A DNA stretch of 64,000 nt from Schizochytrium sp. TIO01 (lineage: Eukaryota > Sar > Bigyra > Thraustochytrida > Thraustochytriidae): positions 2,155,102-2,219,101 of the forward strand of contig SMSO01000025.1 of NCBI GenBank assembly GCA_004764695.1, given 5' to 3'. Shown here in pieces: positions 33,462-44,363 of this stretch. A model generated the notes under the pieces. That model did not search any database, was not told the origin of the DNA, and was given only the letters and a program-made list of their open reading frames with translations. Position 1 is the first letter of the stretch. Each line of letters begins with the position of its first letter. The translations under genes and the position numbers were made by a program.

Positions 33462-33512
33462 ATGAAGAAAGAAAGAAAAGAAAGAAAAGAAAAGAAAAGA
33501 AAAGAAAAAGAA
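33462..33512. repeat. GAAA/GAAAA purine repeat
   Basis: About 50 bp of mixed GAAA and GAAAA units, so the purines are on the opposite strand to the TTTC array at 32929-33147. Confidence 0.9.
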
Positions 33513-33711
33513 GCAGGTGAGTAAATAGATCCATCCAAGCCTGACGAGCCTCGACTCGATACTCTCTCTTCTCTGAAGAAAGACTTACGGGAGCAGCGAT
33601 AAACTCTGTCTGCGGCCGAGGTTGGTTCACGAATATCTGAGCAGCGGAAGTGCTTTGCCACGTCCCGTCCAGCCAACCCGCCTTTCTTCAGAGAGCCGCA
33701 AGGATCGACGG

Positions 33712-33763
33712 TTTGTTTGTTTGTTTGTTTGTTTCTTTCTTTGTTTCTTTGTTTGTTTATTTG
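33712..33763. repeat. TTTG/TTTC tetranucleotide repeat
   Basis: About 12 units, mostly GTTT with some CTTT and ATTT. Confidence 0.9.
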
Positions 33764-35398
33764 TCCATTTACTGCTCTCGAAGGCAAATTCGCCGCCTCC
33801 GCGTCTTTCGAGACCTCGCAATGCAACGCAATTAAATTAAGAAAACTCGAGAATGTAGCAACCGTGGACGAAATTCCTTCGCGAGAGCATCGAATTGTAG
33901 ATAGACGGAGGACACGCTCAATCCATTGCGCCTTTTTGAGAGAGGCCGAAAGGCCGCGGGTTTATTTATTTTGAGGGACTGACGCCATCATCGGCAACGC
34001 TGATACTGAGGATTCCGCCGTAGAAGAAGATATTATGGAGAGGATATTTATTGTATTAATTCTATTAATTATGTTTGCTATTGGAGACCCGAAAGCGTTG
34101 GTTTTTTATCCAATGATGGATATTTTTACGTCGACAGACTTCAAAGCGTGAGCGGAATACATACATTCATTCATTCTGCCCCGAAAGGGCGAAAGGAGGA
34201 AGGAAGAACAGGTAAGGGCCTGGTTCCGATAAGGGTGAGTGAAGCGGTATGGCGTGTAATATCGTAATTGGTTTCCTTCTGGTTTGGTTTTTCGTTTTGT
34301 TTTTTCTCTTCGGCTGGCTGATTTTTAATTGATTGTTCTTTGCTTTTATAATTAAAAAAGTTATACTAAAATTTACATTAATTACATGAAAAGCTATAAA
34401 GAACACCAAAAGAGAAAAAGAATCGTTCTGTCAAGGAGGTTGAAATTGAATTGTTACCTGCATAAAGTGTGAGATCGAAGCGGGTCTTTCGCGCAGAAAA
34501 TCGAAAGCTCCCATCCGAAATGAATTCATGTTCTGCGAATGATTGACTGACTGACTGATTGATTGATTGACTATTCGTTTGCAGCGTTTATGGCCGTGTA
34601 CGATTTCTGGGCTGTTCGTTCATTCATCGAAATGCCTGATCTGGGCCAAGCCTTCGCGCTCTTTCGAAGTCCCCCGCCTGGGCGAGTGATCTGGCGGACT
34701 CGATGCGAATTTTGGCCAGCTGCTTCGCTTCGAGAACAGCGGTGAAGAAGAAGAAGAAGAATTAATCCATCCAGGCTGGCCATGCTTTCGTTTCGCTTCG
34801 CTTCGTTTCGTTTGTGGCCCATTCTGCGATTGGCATTCATTCTGGCATTGGGCAAGATTTGCGAATAAGTTAAGTGCCTCAGGCTTCTGCTTCTGCGTAG
34901 TCCGTCCACGCACACGCACACACGCACAGCTATCTCCAAACCTCGCGTCGCCCGCAGAGTTTGCCTTGCCTGCTAGATCTTCAAGCTCTGACTTGGCGCC
35001 TGCCTACAACCTAAAACCTACAACCTAAAACCATGGCGGGATGTATCTTTGAGGTGCCTAGCTAGCTAGAACGAGCCTGCACATGGTCTGTGTGTAGCGC
35101 TAGCTGGGTTTGGGATGGTCTTGCGGAAGCGAATGCACAACGACAATCAGGCTGGGAACAAGCTCGACTGAGGATCCCCACTCGACTCCAGTCGACGTGG
35201 ACGCAGAGGCGCGACGTTGCCGAGGCAGGCAGGGCCAGGAGCCGAGCCCACCGCCTCCCATGGCGATGTGTAATATCCTCTTCTGCTCCGGGGTTTACGC
35301 AGTTCTGGACAACTTAACTTTGAACTTGAAGCCCGGCACCGCGACGAAGTCAGACACGTATGTAATCAAGCAATCAACCAATGCGCTTCGAGGCAGCC

Positions 35399-35433
35399 AG
35401 CTAGCTAGCTAGCCAGCCAGCCAGCCAGCCAGC
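35399..35433. repeat. AGCT and AGCC repeats
   Basis: Three AGCT units pass directly into five or six AGCC units, at the entry to a GC-rich patch (35.43-35.66 kb). Confidence 0.88.
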
Positions 35434-35965
35434 CTTCGGCAACGTCAGCGAGCTTGGCGGAGACGGCGCGCGAGAGCGGCGCAGAGCTCGCAGCGCCTCC
35501 TCTCCGTGTTCGGGCTGTACCTCGTGGGCGGCTTTGCCAACCTGGCGAGAAGGGGCGGGCCGAGGAGGCCTCTCGGCGGGCTGGGGCGCCTCGCCGTCGG
35601 CTGCCAGTGGGCGGCGAGTTGGAATGGAACCATCCCGCCCAAGCTCCAGGGAGTGGGAGGATACCATCCATCCTCCTGTAAAACGCAGTTTGTTTGTTTG
35701 TTGGTTCGTTCGTTTGTTCGCGTGTTTGAAAAGTTCGTTTGGTTGAAACGTTCGTTTGGTCGTTTACGATAACCAGAACTCGGAATTCTCCAAATGACGC
35801 ACCCATTCATTCATTCATTCATTCGTTCGCTCGCAAGACACAGACACACAGAACCATCGCAGCGACCTCTTTCGCAGCGCGTGGGGTGTCACGGGCTATT
35901 ATTATCGCACACCCGCTGTGCAGGGAGACCTGGAGCCAGGCTGCCCGAGACGAGGGTCCTTGGAC

Positions 35966-36058
35966 GCGAAGAACTCCAAGAACTCCAAGAACTCCAAGAT
36001 CTACAAGATAGATACATAGATATATAGATAGATATATAGATAGATAGATGTATAGATG
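35966..36058. repeat. CAAGAACTC 9-mer then GATA-type repeats
   Basis: Four copies of a 9-bp unit AAGAACTCC followed by about 60 bp of imperfect ATAG/GATA units. This is the right edge of the microsatellite island. Confidence 0.85.
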
Positions 36059-37510
36059 TGGCAGATTTCCAGGAACGGGGAAGCCCGACTCCAAACAGAA
36101 CAAAAAGAACAGCACGTTTCAAGGCTGACGAGTTCTTTCTGGAAAGCAGCTGTGAACGGAGGATCCTTGGAGCGAAGGGAAAGCTTTCCGTTCACGGCGA
36201 CAATGGGTTTCAGGGGATGGTTAACTTGGGCTCTCTCGTTAAGCTCGTGGGAGTCAGAGCGGATTGAAGGATCGTGCAAAGTGGAGGTGGAAAGAAACGA
36301 AACGATTGTCCTGCAAAGGAAGAGAAAAGGAAGTACACAAGTTCAAGGTATCGATCGCACTCTGAACTCTGTCTGCGAAGGACTTTTTAAAAATAAATAT
36401 TTATATATCACATAAATTAAAATAAACTAAAATGAATTAAATTTAAAAATGTATTCAAAGCAAAATAAAAATATTAGGAATATTGAAGTGCTACCTCAAA
36501 GCAAAGGGTATTCTCCCATCTTGGCTACTGCTAGAATCGAAAGAAGAAAAGTAAATGAAAAAGGGAAAGGGCACTTTCTATCTGAGGCCGCCTACTCCTT
36601 GCACACAGCACCATCGCCTGTCGCAATGCGCTGACTTATAGAGACCTTGATGTCCTGTTTTATCATTCTATTACTCGTCCGGCAACACTTCGTATCGAAT
36701 TCTGTTTCTTCTGTGCTTTGGTTCATTCGGGATAACTAAAATAAAATAAAATAAACTTTTAAAATTGAAAAAGTGACTTAAATACTTTTTGAAAATGATT
36801 TGTTTAAAATATAAATTATTTTATATTAAAAAAGGTTTTTGAGTTTTTAATCAACAAAAAGTTTTAGGAAATAAAAAGTATAATCATTCGAAGAAAAGAC
36901 CCCGAAGTTCAAGAACTACGATCATAATCATAGAGACTACAAAAATATTCTGCATAACATTCCGAAACCTTTGCAATATTCGATCTACCTGTACTACATT
37001 CATTTCCCGCATAATATCGAAATCAGATGCTTCTTCCTTCCTGACTATTGAGGAAGTGGGGGAACTGATCAAGAAGAGAGATGTGCACACCTGTGTGTGT
37101 CGACGACATCCATGTGCGCCCACTGAGGCCGAACTTTAGAGGGAGCGGGTATTCCATCAATAGTGAATAGGAGAGGAGACATTCTGGAGTTGTACCACTG
37201 AGCCACTATTGGGAGATTCTTTTGCGTATAGGTCACTGGGCAGAGGCGTCCCGAGATACTAGGGTCTCTCCTCAGTAATTTACAGTGTGGTCCTTCGGAA
37301 AACTTTGTCCACCTTCCCCAGACTTACAGAGTGCCTCTACTTATTTTACACTACTGATAGTATATACAAATAGTACTAGCATGGGACGAAAGTTTTTTTA
37401 AATAGGGGGCATTCCATTGAGAGAGATTCACACATGGGCAAGTGAGAGGCAGTGATGTAAGAGGGAGAATCGCTCCAGTGGAGGATAGAGGTAGTGGAGG
37501 CAAGATAGCA

Positions 37511-37776
37511 ATGCGGTCTTCGATTCCGCGCGCCGCGATTTCAACTCCAGCAGACCTGCAACTCGAGATCCACAACAACAAATCCGAAACCAACCAACCA
37601 AGGTAAGTGCGCAGCTACAGCGACGACCTGAGCAGCCAGCAGCAATAGCAACAGCCTCATGCGATACCTGCTTTATTCACAGCTTCCGAGACAATATTTG
37701 CTATAGCCGAAGTAAAAGTTCAAGGACGTCAAGTGACTCCTTGGAGCTTCGAGTTCTGATTCTTCGCCAAATCTAG
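37511..37776 (+). CDS. Candidate two-exon small gene, 61 codons
   Basis: An ATG at 37511 opens a frame that reaches a textbook donor (CCAAG|GTAAGTGC at 37603). A pyrimidine-rich acceptor, TTTATTCACAG, ends at 37682. Joining the two keeps the frame open to a stop at 37774-37776, for about 61 residues rich in Ser, Asn and Arg. Donor quality and intron length (80 nt) match the supported introns of the window. No homology is recognised. The same sites could instead be a 5' UTR intron of the small gene at 38311. Confidence 0.25.
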
Positions 37777-38278
37777 GCAAGTCGAAGCGAAGGATTGTGA
37801 AAGCTAGGATCATGTCTGTTCTTGACGAGCTTGTTTGTCTGAACTGTTGAGACTCCATAGCATGTAGAACGATTAAGCCTGCTCGCCTGTAAGCTCGGCT
37901 TGCAACCTCACGGTGGGCTTACTTCTATTATTCTTAGTCTCCTCAGCTTTGACTATCTTGTCAAAACTCCTACTCACACTCTGAAGGTTTCTAGACAGAT
38001 CCCAGATTAGTCCGCGAATAAGGCAACCGGCGGATTGTGCAAGCTCGCTAGCAAGTCTTCTCGAAAAAGGGTCTTAGCGAGGGGAGTGTAGGAACTTTGA
38101 GGTGTGTGCACACTCAAACACACGCTCGATCAACCTCAGACGTGGTGGGACATCCGTGGGGAGACCCAGGATTGGTACCATCTCGCCAGATTCGATGATG
38201 GAGGTGCTGCTAAGGCTCGACTCGCAAACAATTACAAAACTTATCAACCGTGCAATGAAAACTAACGAAGAGTGGCCT

Positions 38279-38285
38279 TATAAAT
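38279..38285 (+). promoter_or_regulatory. TATA-box-like TATAAAT
   Basis: TATAAAT sits 26-32 bases before the ATG at 38311. If it is used, the 5' UTR would be only a few bases, so it may be fortuitous. Confidence 0.3.
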
Positions 38286-38310
38286 TCGATCATAACAGAA
38301 AGTAGATACC

Positions 38311-38568
38311 ATGGGTGACAACGCTCCTAGCGCTTCTGACCTTGCCGCCGCCAAGCTGACCAAGGTCACCACGACCGAGGCCACCGGCGAGCCCTCCGAG
38401 GAGGAGAAGGCTGGCTTCAAGAAGATCTGGGACGAGTGCGACGGTGACTTCGACAAGGTCAAGGCCTCCCCCACCTTCAAGAACTCCAAGTGGCACCACA
38501 ACTTCGACCCCAAGGACAGCGACCAGTTCGCTGCCGGCGTGCTCAAGGGCCTCGCCTTCGAGGACTAA
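38311..38568 (+). CDS. Small acidic protein with extreme codon bias, 85 residues
   Basis: ACCATGG gives an ideal start context. The protein is acidic and soluble: Ala/Thr/Glu-rich for residues 1-30, then EEEKAGFKKIWDECDGDFDKV and a Trp/His/Asp-rich centre (KWHHNFDPKDSDQF), ending GLAFED. No signal peptide or membrane segment is present, and I do not recognise the family. The centre vaguely recalls an EF-hand loop but lacks the spacing. Third positions are nearly all C or G (AAG, GAC, GCC, TTC, CTC), while neighbours use a mixed set. Such bias is the usual mark of a very abundant protein. It stands alone on the edge of the gene desert, 1.6 kb from the next gene. Confidence 0.8.
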   Translation: MGDNAPSASDLAAAKLTKVTTTEATGEPSEEEKAGFKKIWDECDGDFDKVKASPTFKNSKWHHNFDPKDSDQFAAGVLKGLAFED

Positions 38569-40212
38569 ATATAAATCCTCCTTGCATTTACTCAACTCTC
38601 TTAACCATACAGATAGACCTTTGCACATTCCCCACGGTCAAATGAAATTCAATCTTCCTCTCTTTTAGTTTTTATTTTCCTTCTCCAAATGTTTCTTGTT
38701 TAATTTAAAACAAAACCAAGCAAATTGTTTGCCCAGCTCTAGTGCTGTTGGATTCACAAAAGGCTCTACTCAGTTTAACAGAAGGGGCAATTTTCTTGTG
38801 TTTTACTCTTAGCAGAAAATTTGACTAATGGAAGCCTCTAACGCAACTTAGCGTGAAGGATCTGCAACTATCGATCAGTGAGCTCAATATAAATGGATAG
38901 CTATGTTCAGAAGTGTTTACTTCAAAGACAAATCAGTAAAATGACCCTAATCTAAACTCCTGCATGTGTATTTATGGCTAATTACTAAATTATTTCACGG
39001 TCTAGCAGATGTCTGAAGGTGTAGTAGCCAGCTTTCAGGGACTTTTCAAAATGATCGTAGGACAATTTGCAGAATAAACTTTCTTCCTTTTCAACGTGAG
39101 AGTATCTAACTAGCTCACTAACGCATTAAAATTGAAAGGAAGGCCGTGTCAACTCTGCTAAAGAGTGCCGCCGTATTAGTCTTAGTAGCGATAAAACTCT
39201 AACACAAGTCCTTCTGTGGTCTCGCTAACGCAATGACGCGGTTGCTTAGAAATCATAAACCTGCACATTTTGCGAAACCTCGAGTTGAGATCCTTTTGAA
39301 AATTCTAAGACCGACACACTGCTTTTAATGTCATTTTGGAAGATGATCCTTACATGTTTTTGACTGCCATCTCTTGGGTGTTAAGTCCGAGGCCAAGAAA
39401 TATACTACAGTTCTAGTTTTCCAAATTAGTTTTTGTTTCCTATTGTGAATGCTATTTCTCTGTTTATGATCATGGATATTTGGGGGATTTCTGTTTGCCT
39501 TGGTAATTTTCTTAAGGCGAATTAACATCATAAGAGATATGACCATTCGTTTCAAAAACAAATGCTATATTTGAAAACTAATTAAAATTCGAGTAATCAC
39601 CTCCTCCTTTCTGAAAAGCAAAATGAAAAGAAGAGAAAAGACTAGTCTCAAATCCGCTCAGTTCACTTAAACAGAAACGTCCCCTAATTCTTTTACATCC
39701 GTCAAGACTAACTGAACCTATATATCAGTTAATACTCGACACGTTACACAGAGTTTGTGACTTCGTCTTGACCCAAGCATAGATGTCACCTTTCTTTAAG
39801 GATCCTGTGCAATCTACATCGTTTTAATTTCTTGCTCCTGACTCGGTATTTAGATAAAAGTTGTCTTATTCAATCTGCATAATGCTTTAGTATCCACACT
39901 ACTTATTCTACTTATTACATGAGCAATCGTAGGAAAATCAGACAGCCGCCAACTTGAAGTATTCCTCAACGTTTGAGGCATACAGCTACCTTTACATTAT
40001 ACTTTGTAAGGCTTGTCTTCTTCTGGGTAATGTTCGCAGAGCAATACATAGCATATGGTAGGACTGCTCATCTACCTAAGTAGGGAGTGAAAATTCGTTT
40101 GAAATATTCGAACATAAAGTTTGGATGGATTGACGCAGTTGACGAGCCACCATTCCTGGTTCTTGGCGCAGAAACCTTTGAGCCTAGAGTTTCCACCAAG
40201 ATAGAAAACGCA
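38569..40212. other. Intergenic, AT-rich
   Basis: The first 100-150 bp should be the 3' UTR of the small protein gene. The remainder shows no credible frame. CTACCTAAGTAGGG at 40073-40086 lies 130 bp before the methyltransferase start. The SET frame stays open upstream of its ATG to about 40087, so an unseen 5' exon or a non-ATG start cannot be excluded. Confidence 0.5.
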
Positions 40213-41721
40213 ATGCAATTCGCAGGAGCAACTGCTGGCGTGGTGTCTCAGGATGCTATTCCTGCTGCTCGACTTTCTTCGCCGCAAATCTTTGCTGATG
40301 CTCCGGTAGAGATGCTCTTTGGCAAGGGCATTATGAGTGGCCAGCCGACAGAGCGTGGACTTTTTGCAACGCAAGATCTACCCGCCGGCTACGTTGTCTT
40401 TGAAGAAAAGCCGCTGGTGGCTGTGCAACTAAACAAGGCCGAATGTGCTGCTTGCGAGCACTGTTCGAAATTCCTCGGCAAACTTAGCAACGCCAAATCT
40501 CTTAGCGTCGATGTGGACCGCGCAGACCTGACTGAAATCGTGCCTTGTGATGGTCTCTGCGGAGAACTTTATTGCAGCGAGACATGTCGTGAGGCCTCTA
40601 TGGAGGCAGGTCATGAGCCTCTTTGCTCTGGGCGTTGTGAGAGCATGGAGGAGCCTTTGATTCACTTCAAGGTTCACGCAATGGAGACTCTTGATGCCTT
40701 CTTGCTTGCTGGTAAAGCATTCGCGCAGGTGCTCGCCAATGCGATGGTAGACTTTAAAAAGGAGGGTGTTCCTTGCTCTCCAGTATGGTACAACATTGAC
40801 CAGTTTGCACCTACCACGGGCACATTGGCAGACACTGAGGAGAACGATGATGAGCGAGCATTTCTTGAGTCGCTCTGCGAGACGTCTTATGATTTCCTCA
40901 TTGGAGCCTTCAAACATTACTTATTTCGCCAGGGTATGGATGCACAAGAAGGCGAGAATCTGTTGCGCAGTTTTACACTATACAGATATTCAAATCTTAT
41001 GCTTAAACTTCGACGCAACTCTTTTGGCATTTCAGTGCCCAACCCGCTAGTTGAGCACGTGTCAGACTCTCAGAAAACTCTTTCTGAAGAGGACCTAGAG
41101 ACCTTGCTCGGTTCTTATGTCGAAGAGCTTCGCCAGGAGGAGCTCCACAATGATTGTGAAACCTGTGATAGTCATGAGGGCCATGACGACGACGAAGACA
41201 AGCACAAGGGGTGTGCTCACGGTGATGACGAGGATTGTGATAGCGATTACCCTGAATATGAGGACGAGCTTAATTACAATGCCAAGGACTCTTCACTTGC
41301 CAAGTCTGACGCTAAGGATGCGCCGAAAAACCCTGGTCCTAAAGATTCAAACAGTGGCGCAAGCGATGACGATGATGACGACGATGACGATGACGATGAC
41401 GAAGAGCTCACTGTGCCTTTTGTGGTAGAGAACATTGAGGATTGGTTTGCACCGGTGGATGGCGAGGCCCTCTTCTCAGGTGCATGCGTCATTAACCACT
41501 CAGCTCAGCCGAATATTCGCATCGAATACGTCGATTGCAACAAATGCCGGGCGGTAACCTTACGTGAGATCCCGTCAGGCACAGAGCTTGTTCATGATTA
41601 TGTCCGTTTTCTGTCAGCTAGCAACAGCGCTGCGTTTAATAACGATGTCAGCTTGGAGGATGCTGCTGAGGAGCGCAAGCATGTTATTGCACAATATGGT
41701 ATTGAGGAATCATTTGAGTAG
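40213..41721 (+). CDS. SMYD-like SET/MYND protein methyltransferase
   Basis: The product has 502 residues from the first ATG (40213). Residues about 35-75 give the SET N-lobe (TERGLFATQDLPAGYVVFEEKPL). Residues about 79-142 form an interrupted MYND-type zinc finger: CAACEHC, then CDGLC, YCSETCREASMEAGH and C. The catalytic SET C-lobe is near 430-475: CVINHSAQPNIRI (the NHSxxPN motif that binds S-adenosylmethionine) then REIPSGTELVHDYV, where the usual catalytic Tyr is in HDY. Between the lobes is a long acidic insert with a His/Asp-rich stretch and 13 consecutive Asp coded by mixed GAT/GAC. SMYD proteins methylate histone or other lysines in nucleus or cytoplasm. The post-SET Cys cluster is not obvious. 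Specific orthology (SMYD2, SMYD5) cannot be set. Confidence 0.85.
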   Translation: MQFAGATAGVVSQDAIPAARLSSPQIFADAPVEMLFGKGIMSGQPTERGLFATQDLPAGYVVFEEKPLVAVQLNKAECAACEHCSKFLGKLSNAKSLSVDVDRADLTEIVPCDGLCGELYCSETCREASMEAGHEPLCSGRCESMEEPLIHFKVHAMETLDAFLLAGKAFAQVLANAMVDFKKEGVPCSPVWYNIDQFAPTTGTLADTEENDDERAFLESLCETSYDFLIGAFKHYLFRQGMDAQEGENLLRSFTLYRYSNLMLKLRRNSFGISVPNPLVEHVSDSQKTLSEEDLETLLGSYVEELRQEELHNDCETCDSHEGHDDDEDKHKGCAHGDDEDCDSDYPEYEDELNYNAKDSSLAKSDAKDAPKNPGPKDSNSGASDDDDDDDDDDDDEELTVPFVVENIEDWFAPVDGEALFSGACVINHSAQPNIRIEYVDCNKCRAVTLREIPSGTELVHDYVRFLSASNSAAFNNDVSLEDAAEERKHVIAQYGIEESFE

Positions 41722-42467
41722 AATCCCGCCCCTATAAAGTATCAGGGAACTCGCAAACTGATTTCTTGCAGAACAATAAAAACTTAGAATTTAAATTGTA
41801 TGTTTGTCTTGGCATCTTTTTAGTGGTTATAAAATATTCATTCTTCTTATCAGTTCGTTCAACAACGAGAGTAATTCATTAACCAACACAAGCGCTTCAG
41901 TCCAGAAAATGCAATGATCAAGAGAAGAAAACTTTCTCTTGTAGATTAATCTGACATTTCTAAACTAGATATCACAATACAAAGCAACACAGGCCCTTTT
42001 GAGGAATCGAAGCACGAAGTAAAAGGAAGCTTGGAAAGATGTTTTTTGTTTTGCCGAATGCTAGAAAGAAATAATTTTGCTTTGTATGTTTTTTTTTTTT
42101 TTGCAATGTTTTAGAAACTTCAATCAGAGAAGTGTGTGATAAGGGTCAACACCTGTAATTTTGAAAAGGAAGACAGGGCTGCGTACGGGGATTGAAATGT
42201 TGTAAATGTAGTTTGGTTTAAGGCAGACAGGAGAGATGCTGTTGCGCGCATATGCGTGTAAGTTTGTTCCAGGTAGTGGTGAGATAGAAATCAAGACAGA
42301 GAAGAAAAATATGGAGGAGGCAGTATTCTGCTTTATATCCATTACTAGAGGTTCAGCAAACACAAGCCCCGCCTCATACTAAAAGGGAAGCACGAGATCG
42401 CTATTCTTCATCATTTGCTTAAGATCTCGTTCTACTCGCCCACAACCCAGCCAGCAATCTATAGCTA
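41722..42467. other. Convergent 3' spacer
   Basis: 745 bp between two stop codons. AATAAA-like sequence follows the SET gene stop by about 50 bp, and a T run of 13 lies near 42089-42101. No gene seen. Confidence 0.55.
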
Positions 42468-43421
42468 TCACTGGTAAAGCTTAATAAGCTCATCTGAAAC
42501 AGCTGACGGCGTGAGCACGCCGAGGTCCGTGAACATGAGTGTGATATACTCCGGCGCCGTGTAGTCAGAAGTTACTGACGTCACCGGTTCGCTCTTAGGC
42601 GCTGGCGATGGCAATTCCTGTGCACCCCTGGTATCCACACCGCCTCCGCCGACTTCCATAAGTTCCTTCTGCGCCAGGGGAAACACTCTGCTAAATTTAA
42701 AGCTCTCCGCAGCCACATAAACCGGCTTATCGTGTGCTTTCGCCACCACCGCTAGCGGCATCGTTCCCACGTGATTAATGAGCCCGCCATTCTCAGTAAG
42801 GCCCTCCGCACCCAAGATAACAGTATCTACGCGTTCCATGAAATATCCAACAGCAGCATCTTCAACAAGGAGCGTGGGCACCCCAATCTGTGCGAGACGG
42901 TCAACGATGCGAGGTCCATCTCCACCAGAGAAGGTGACAAAGACGTCAAAGTTACGGCCCTGTGCAGCAGCTCTGCGAAGCACCTCCATGACGGCGCGAG
43001 AGTAGCCATGAATCATGACAACAGAACCGTTTTTGATGAATTTCCATCCAAAAGATGCAAGGCGATCGCGGCTGTGAACAAGGCGCTCCGCAAAAATCTC
43101 TCCACGTTGAACGAGAACTGTTTTTACTTGGTCAAAAGAAACACCAACGGGGAATTCGGTGGCACTGCGAGTGACATAGTTAATAAAGACCTCACATGCG
43201 GCATTGACGGGAACGAACATTCGCGGACCTCCTGACTCGCGGATAGAGTCGCGAACAGCATCAGCGGCGGCTCGAAGCTCATCACCAAGACCCATGATGG
43301 TGCTGGCACGGGTGGCGCGGAGAACGCCAACGAGAGCTCGGATGGCGGCGACAGCCTCGGACTCATCAGAGTCCGAGCTGCGAGCATTGTCAAAGGCGGC
43401 GACGACCTCTGCGGAAACCAT
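42468..43421 (-). CDS. EIF2B1: Translation initiation factor eIF2B subunit alpha
   Basis: 317 residues in one exon, close to the family's usual 300-305. The N-terminal helices (ASTIMGLGDELRAAADAV) match the regulatory subunits. The Rossmann-like C-terminal half has the family blocks FVTFSGGDGPRIVDRL, GVPTLLVEDAAVGYF, DTVILGAEGLTENGGLINHVGT and PVYVAAESFKFSRVFPL, ending in YITLMFTDLGVLTPSAVSDELIKLY. eIF2B is the guanine exchange factor for eIF2. The alpha subunit dimerises to bridge two tetramers and senses phosphorylated eIF2. A Pro/Ser-rich insert sits before the last helices. It is a cytosolic housekeeping gene converging on the SET gene. Confidence 0.95.
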   Translation of the reverse strand: MVSAEVVAAFDNARSSDSDESEAVAAIRALVGVLRATRASTIMGLGDELRAAADAVRDSIRESGGPRMFVPVNAACEVFINYVTRSATEFPVGVSFDQVKTVLVQRGEIFAERLVHSRDRLASFGWKFIKNGSVVMIHGYSRAVMEVLRRAAAQGRNFDVFVTFSGGDGPRIVDRLAQIGVPTLLVEDAAVGYFMERVDTVILGAEGLTENGGLINHVGTMPLAVVAKAHDKPVYVAAESFKFSRVFPLAQKELMEVGGGGVDTRGAQELPSPAPKSEPVTSVTSDYTAPEYITLMFTDLGVLTPSAVSDELIKLYQ

Positions 43422-44363
43422 CGTGGATGAAACCTGAGCAGATGAGGCGGAAGCAGCGAGACGAGTTTGGGCTGATTGCTCCGCAAACTATTGTCAATCA
43501 AACTTCTCTTCTTTTTATTTAGCACATCATAAAGGTCTTATCATGTCATATAATAGTAGTAGAGATGCTACGAGTGGTTGATGATATAGAAAATGTAGAG
43601 AAAGGGAAACAATGGTAAGTGGCCGTAGCAAGGTCTACCCACCTACCTAGAAGAAACTGATTATTATTATTTTTTTAAGTTGACCATTCGTAATTCTGAG
43701 TTTTGGAAACCAAGATACACCTCTATGCGATATGGAGACAATCATCCCAGCAATTTTTTAATTTATTACAGGAGCGGATGCTCGAACGTGACCATAGGTA
43801 TTGAATTTCTGACTTTTCTTTGAGTATCAATATGTCCTATCGAGTAGTGATTTTTAGAGCCAGGTCCTAATCGGTGCGTGGTGAACATGGGACTTGGCAA
43901 TTATTGACGGAGGCATATAGAGATACAGTTGCAATGGAACTGGTGTAACTGAGTGGAGACAAGCAAGGTGTTTGAATTTGACACAAAATGGCAACGGAGC
44001 AAGAAGAAATCAAAAGGTATGTGCCTTTGCAGTTATATTTTTTTCATTAATTCAGTCCATGAAGAGATCAAGCAAGAAAGACCAAATTAAAAACAAACTA
44101 TCTCGATTCGGACCCTATACTTTTTATTTTGAAAATATCATGATACGCATACCCTCAAGAATTTGCCATGCCGCAGGCGTATGAATATATCGTCGTGTTT
44201 GGGAGGATGCCAAGGAGCGACGGGTTAGAGTAAACGTACCTTTGCTTTGGGTATTGATTTTCTTAAGGGAATGCGTGTGATCAGGAAGGTAGTATAGGGC
44301 AGTAAACCGATTCCATGAGCCTCGCTGCCAATGTGAACAGAGCCTCTTCAAAGCCAACCAGAT
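43422..44363. other. Intergenic, includes promoter of eIF2B-alpha
   Basis: ACCCACCTACCTAGAAG at 43636-43652 is another instance of the TACCTA spacer motif, about 220 bp upstream of the eIF2B-alpha start. The rest is AT-rich without a gene. Confidence 0.5.

Noticed and set aside
37193-37213. tRNA-like box A (TGGCTCAGTGGTA) on the minus strand
   Set aside because: A partial acceptor-like stem is present but there is no anticodon arm or T-arm at the right distance; too weak for a tRNA or SINE call.
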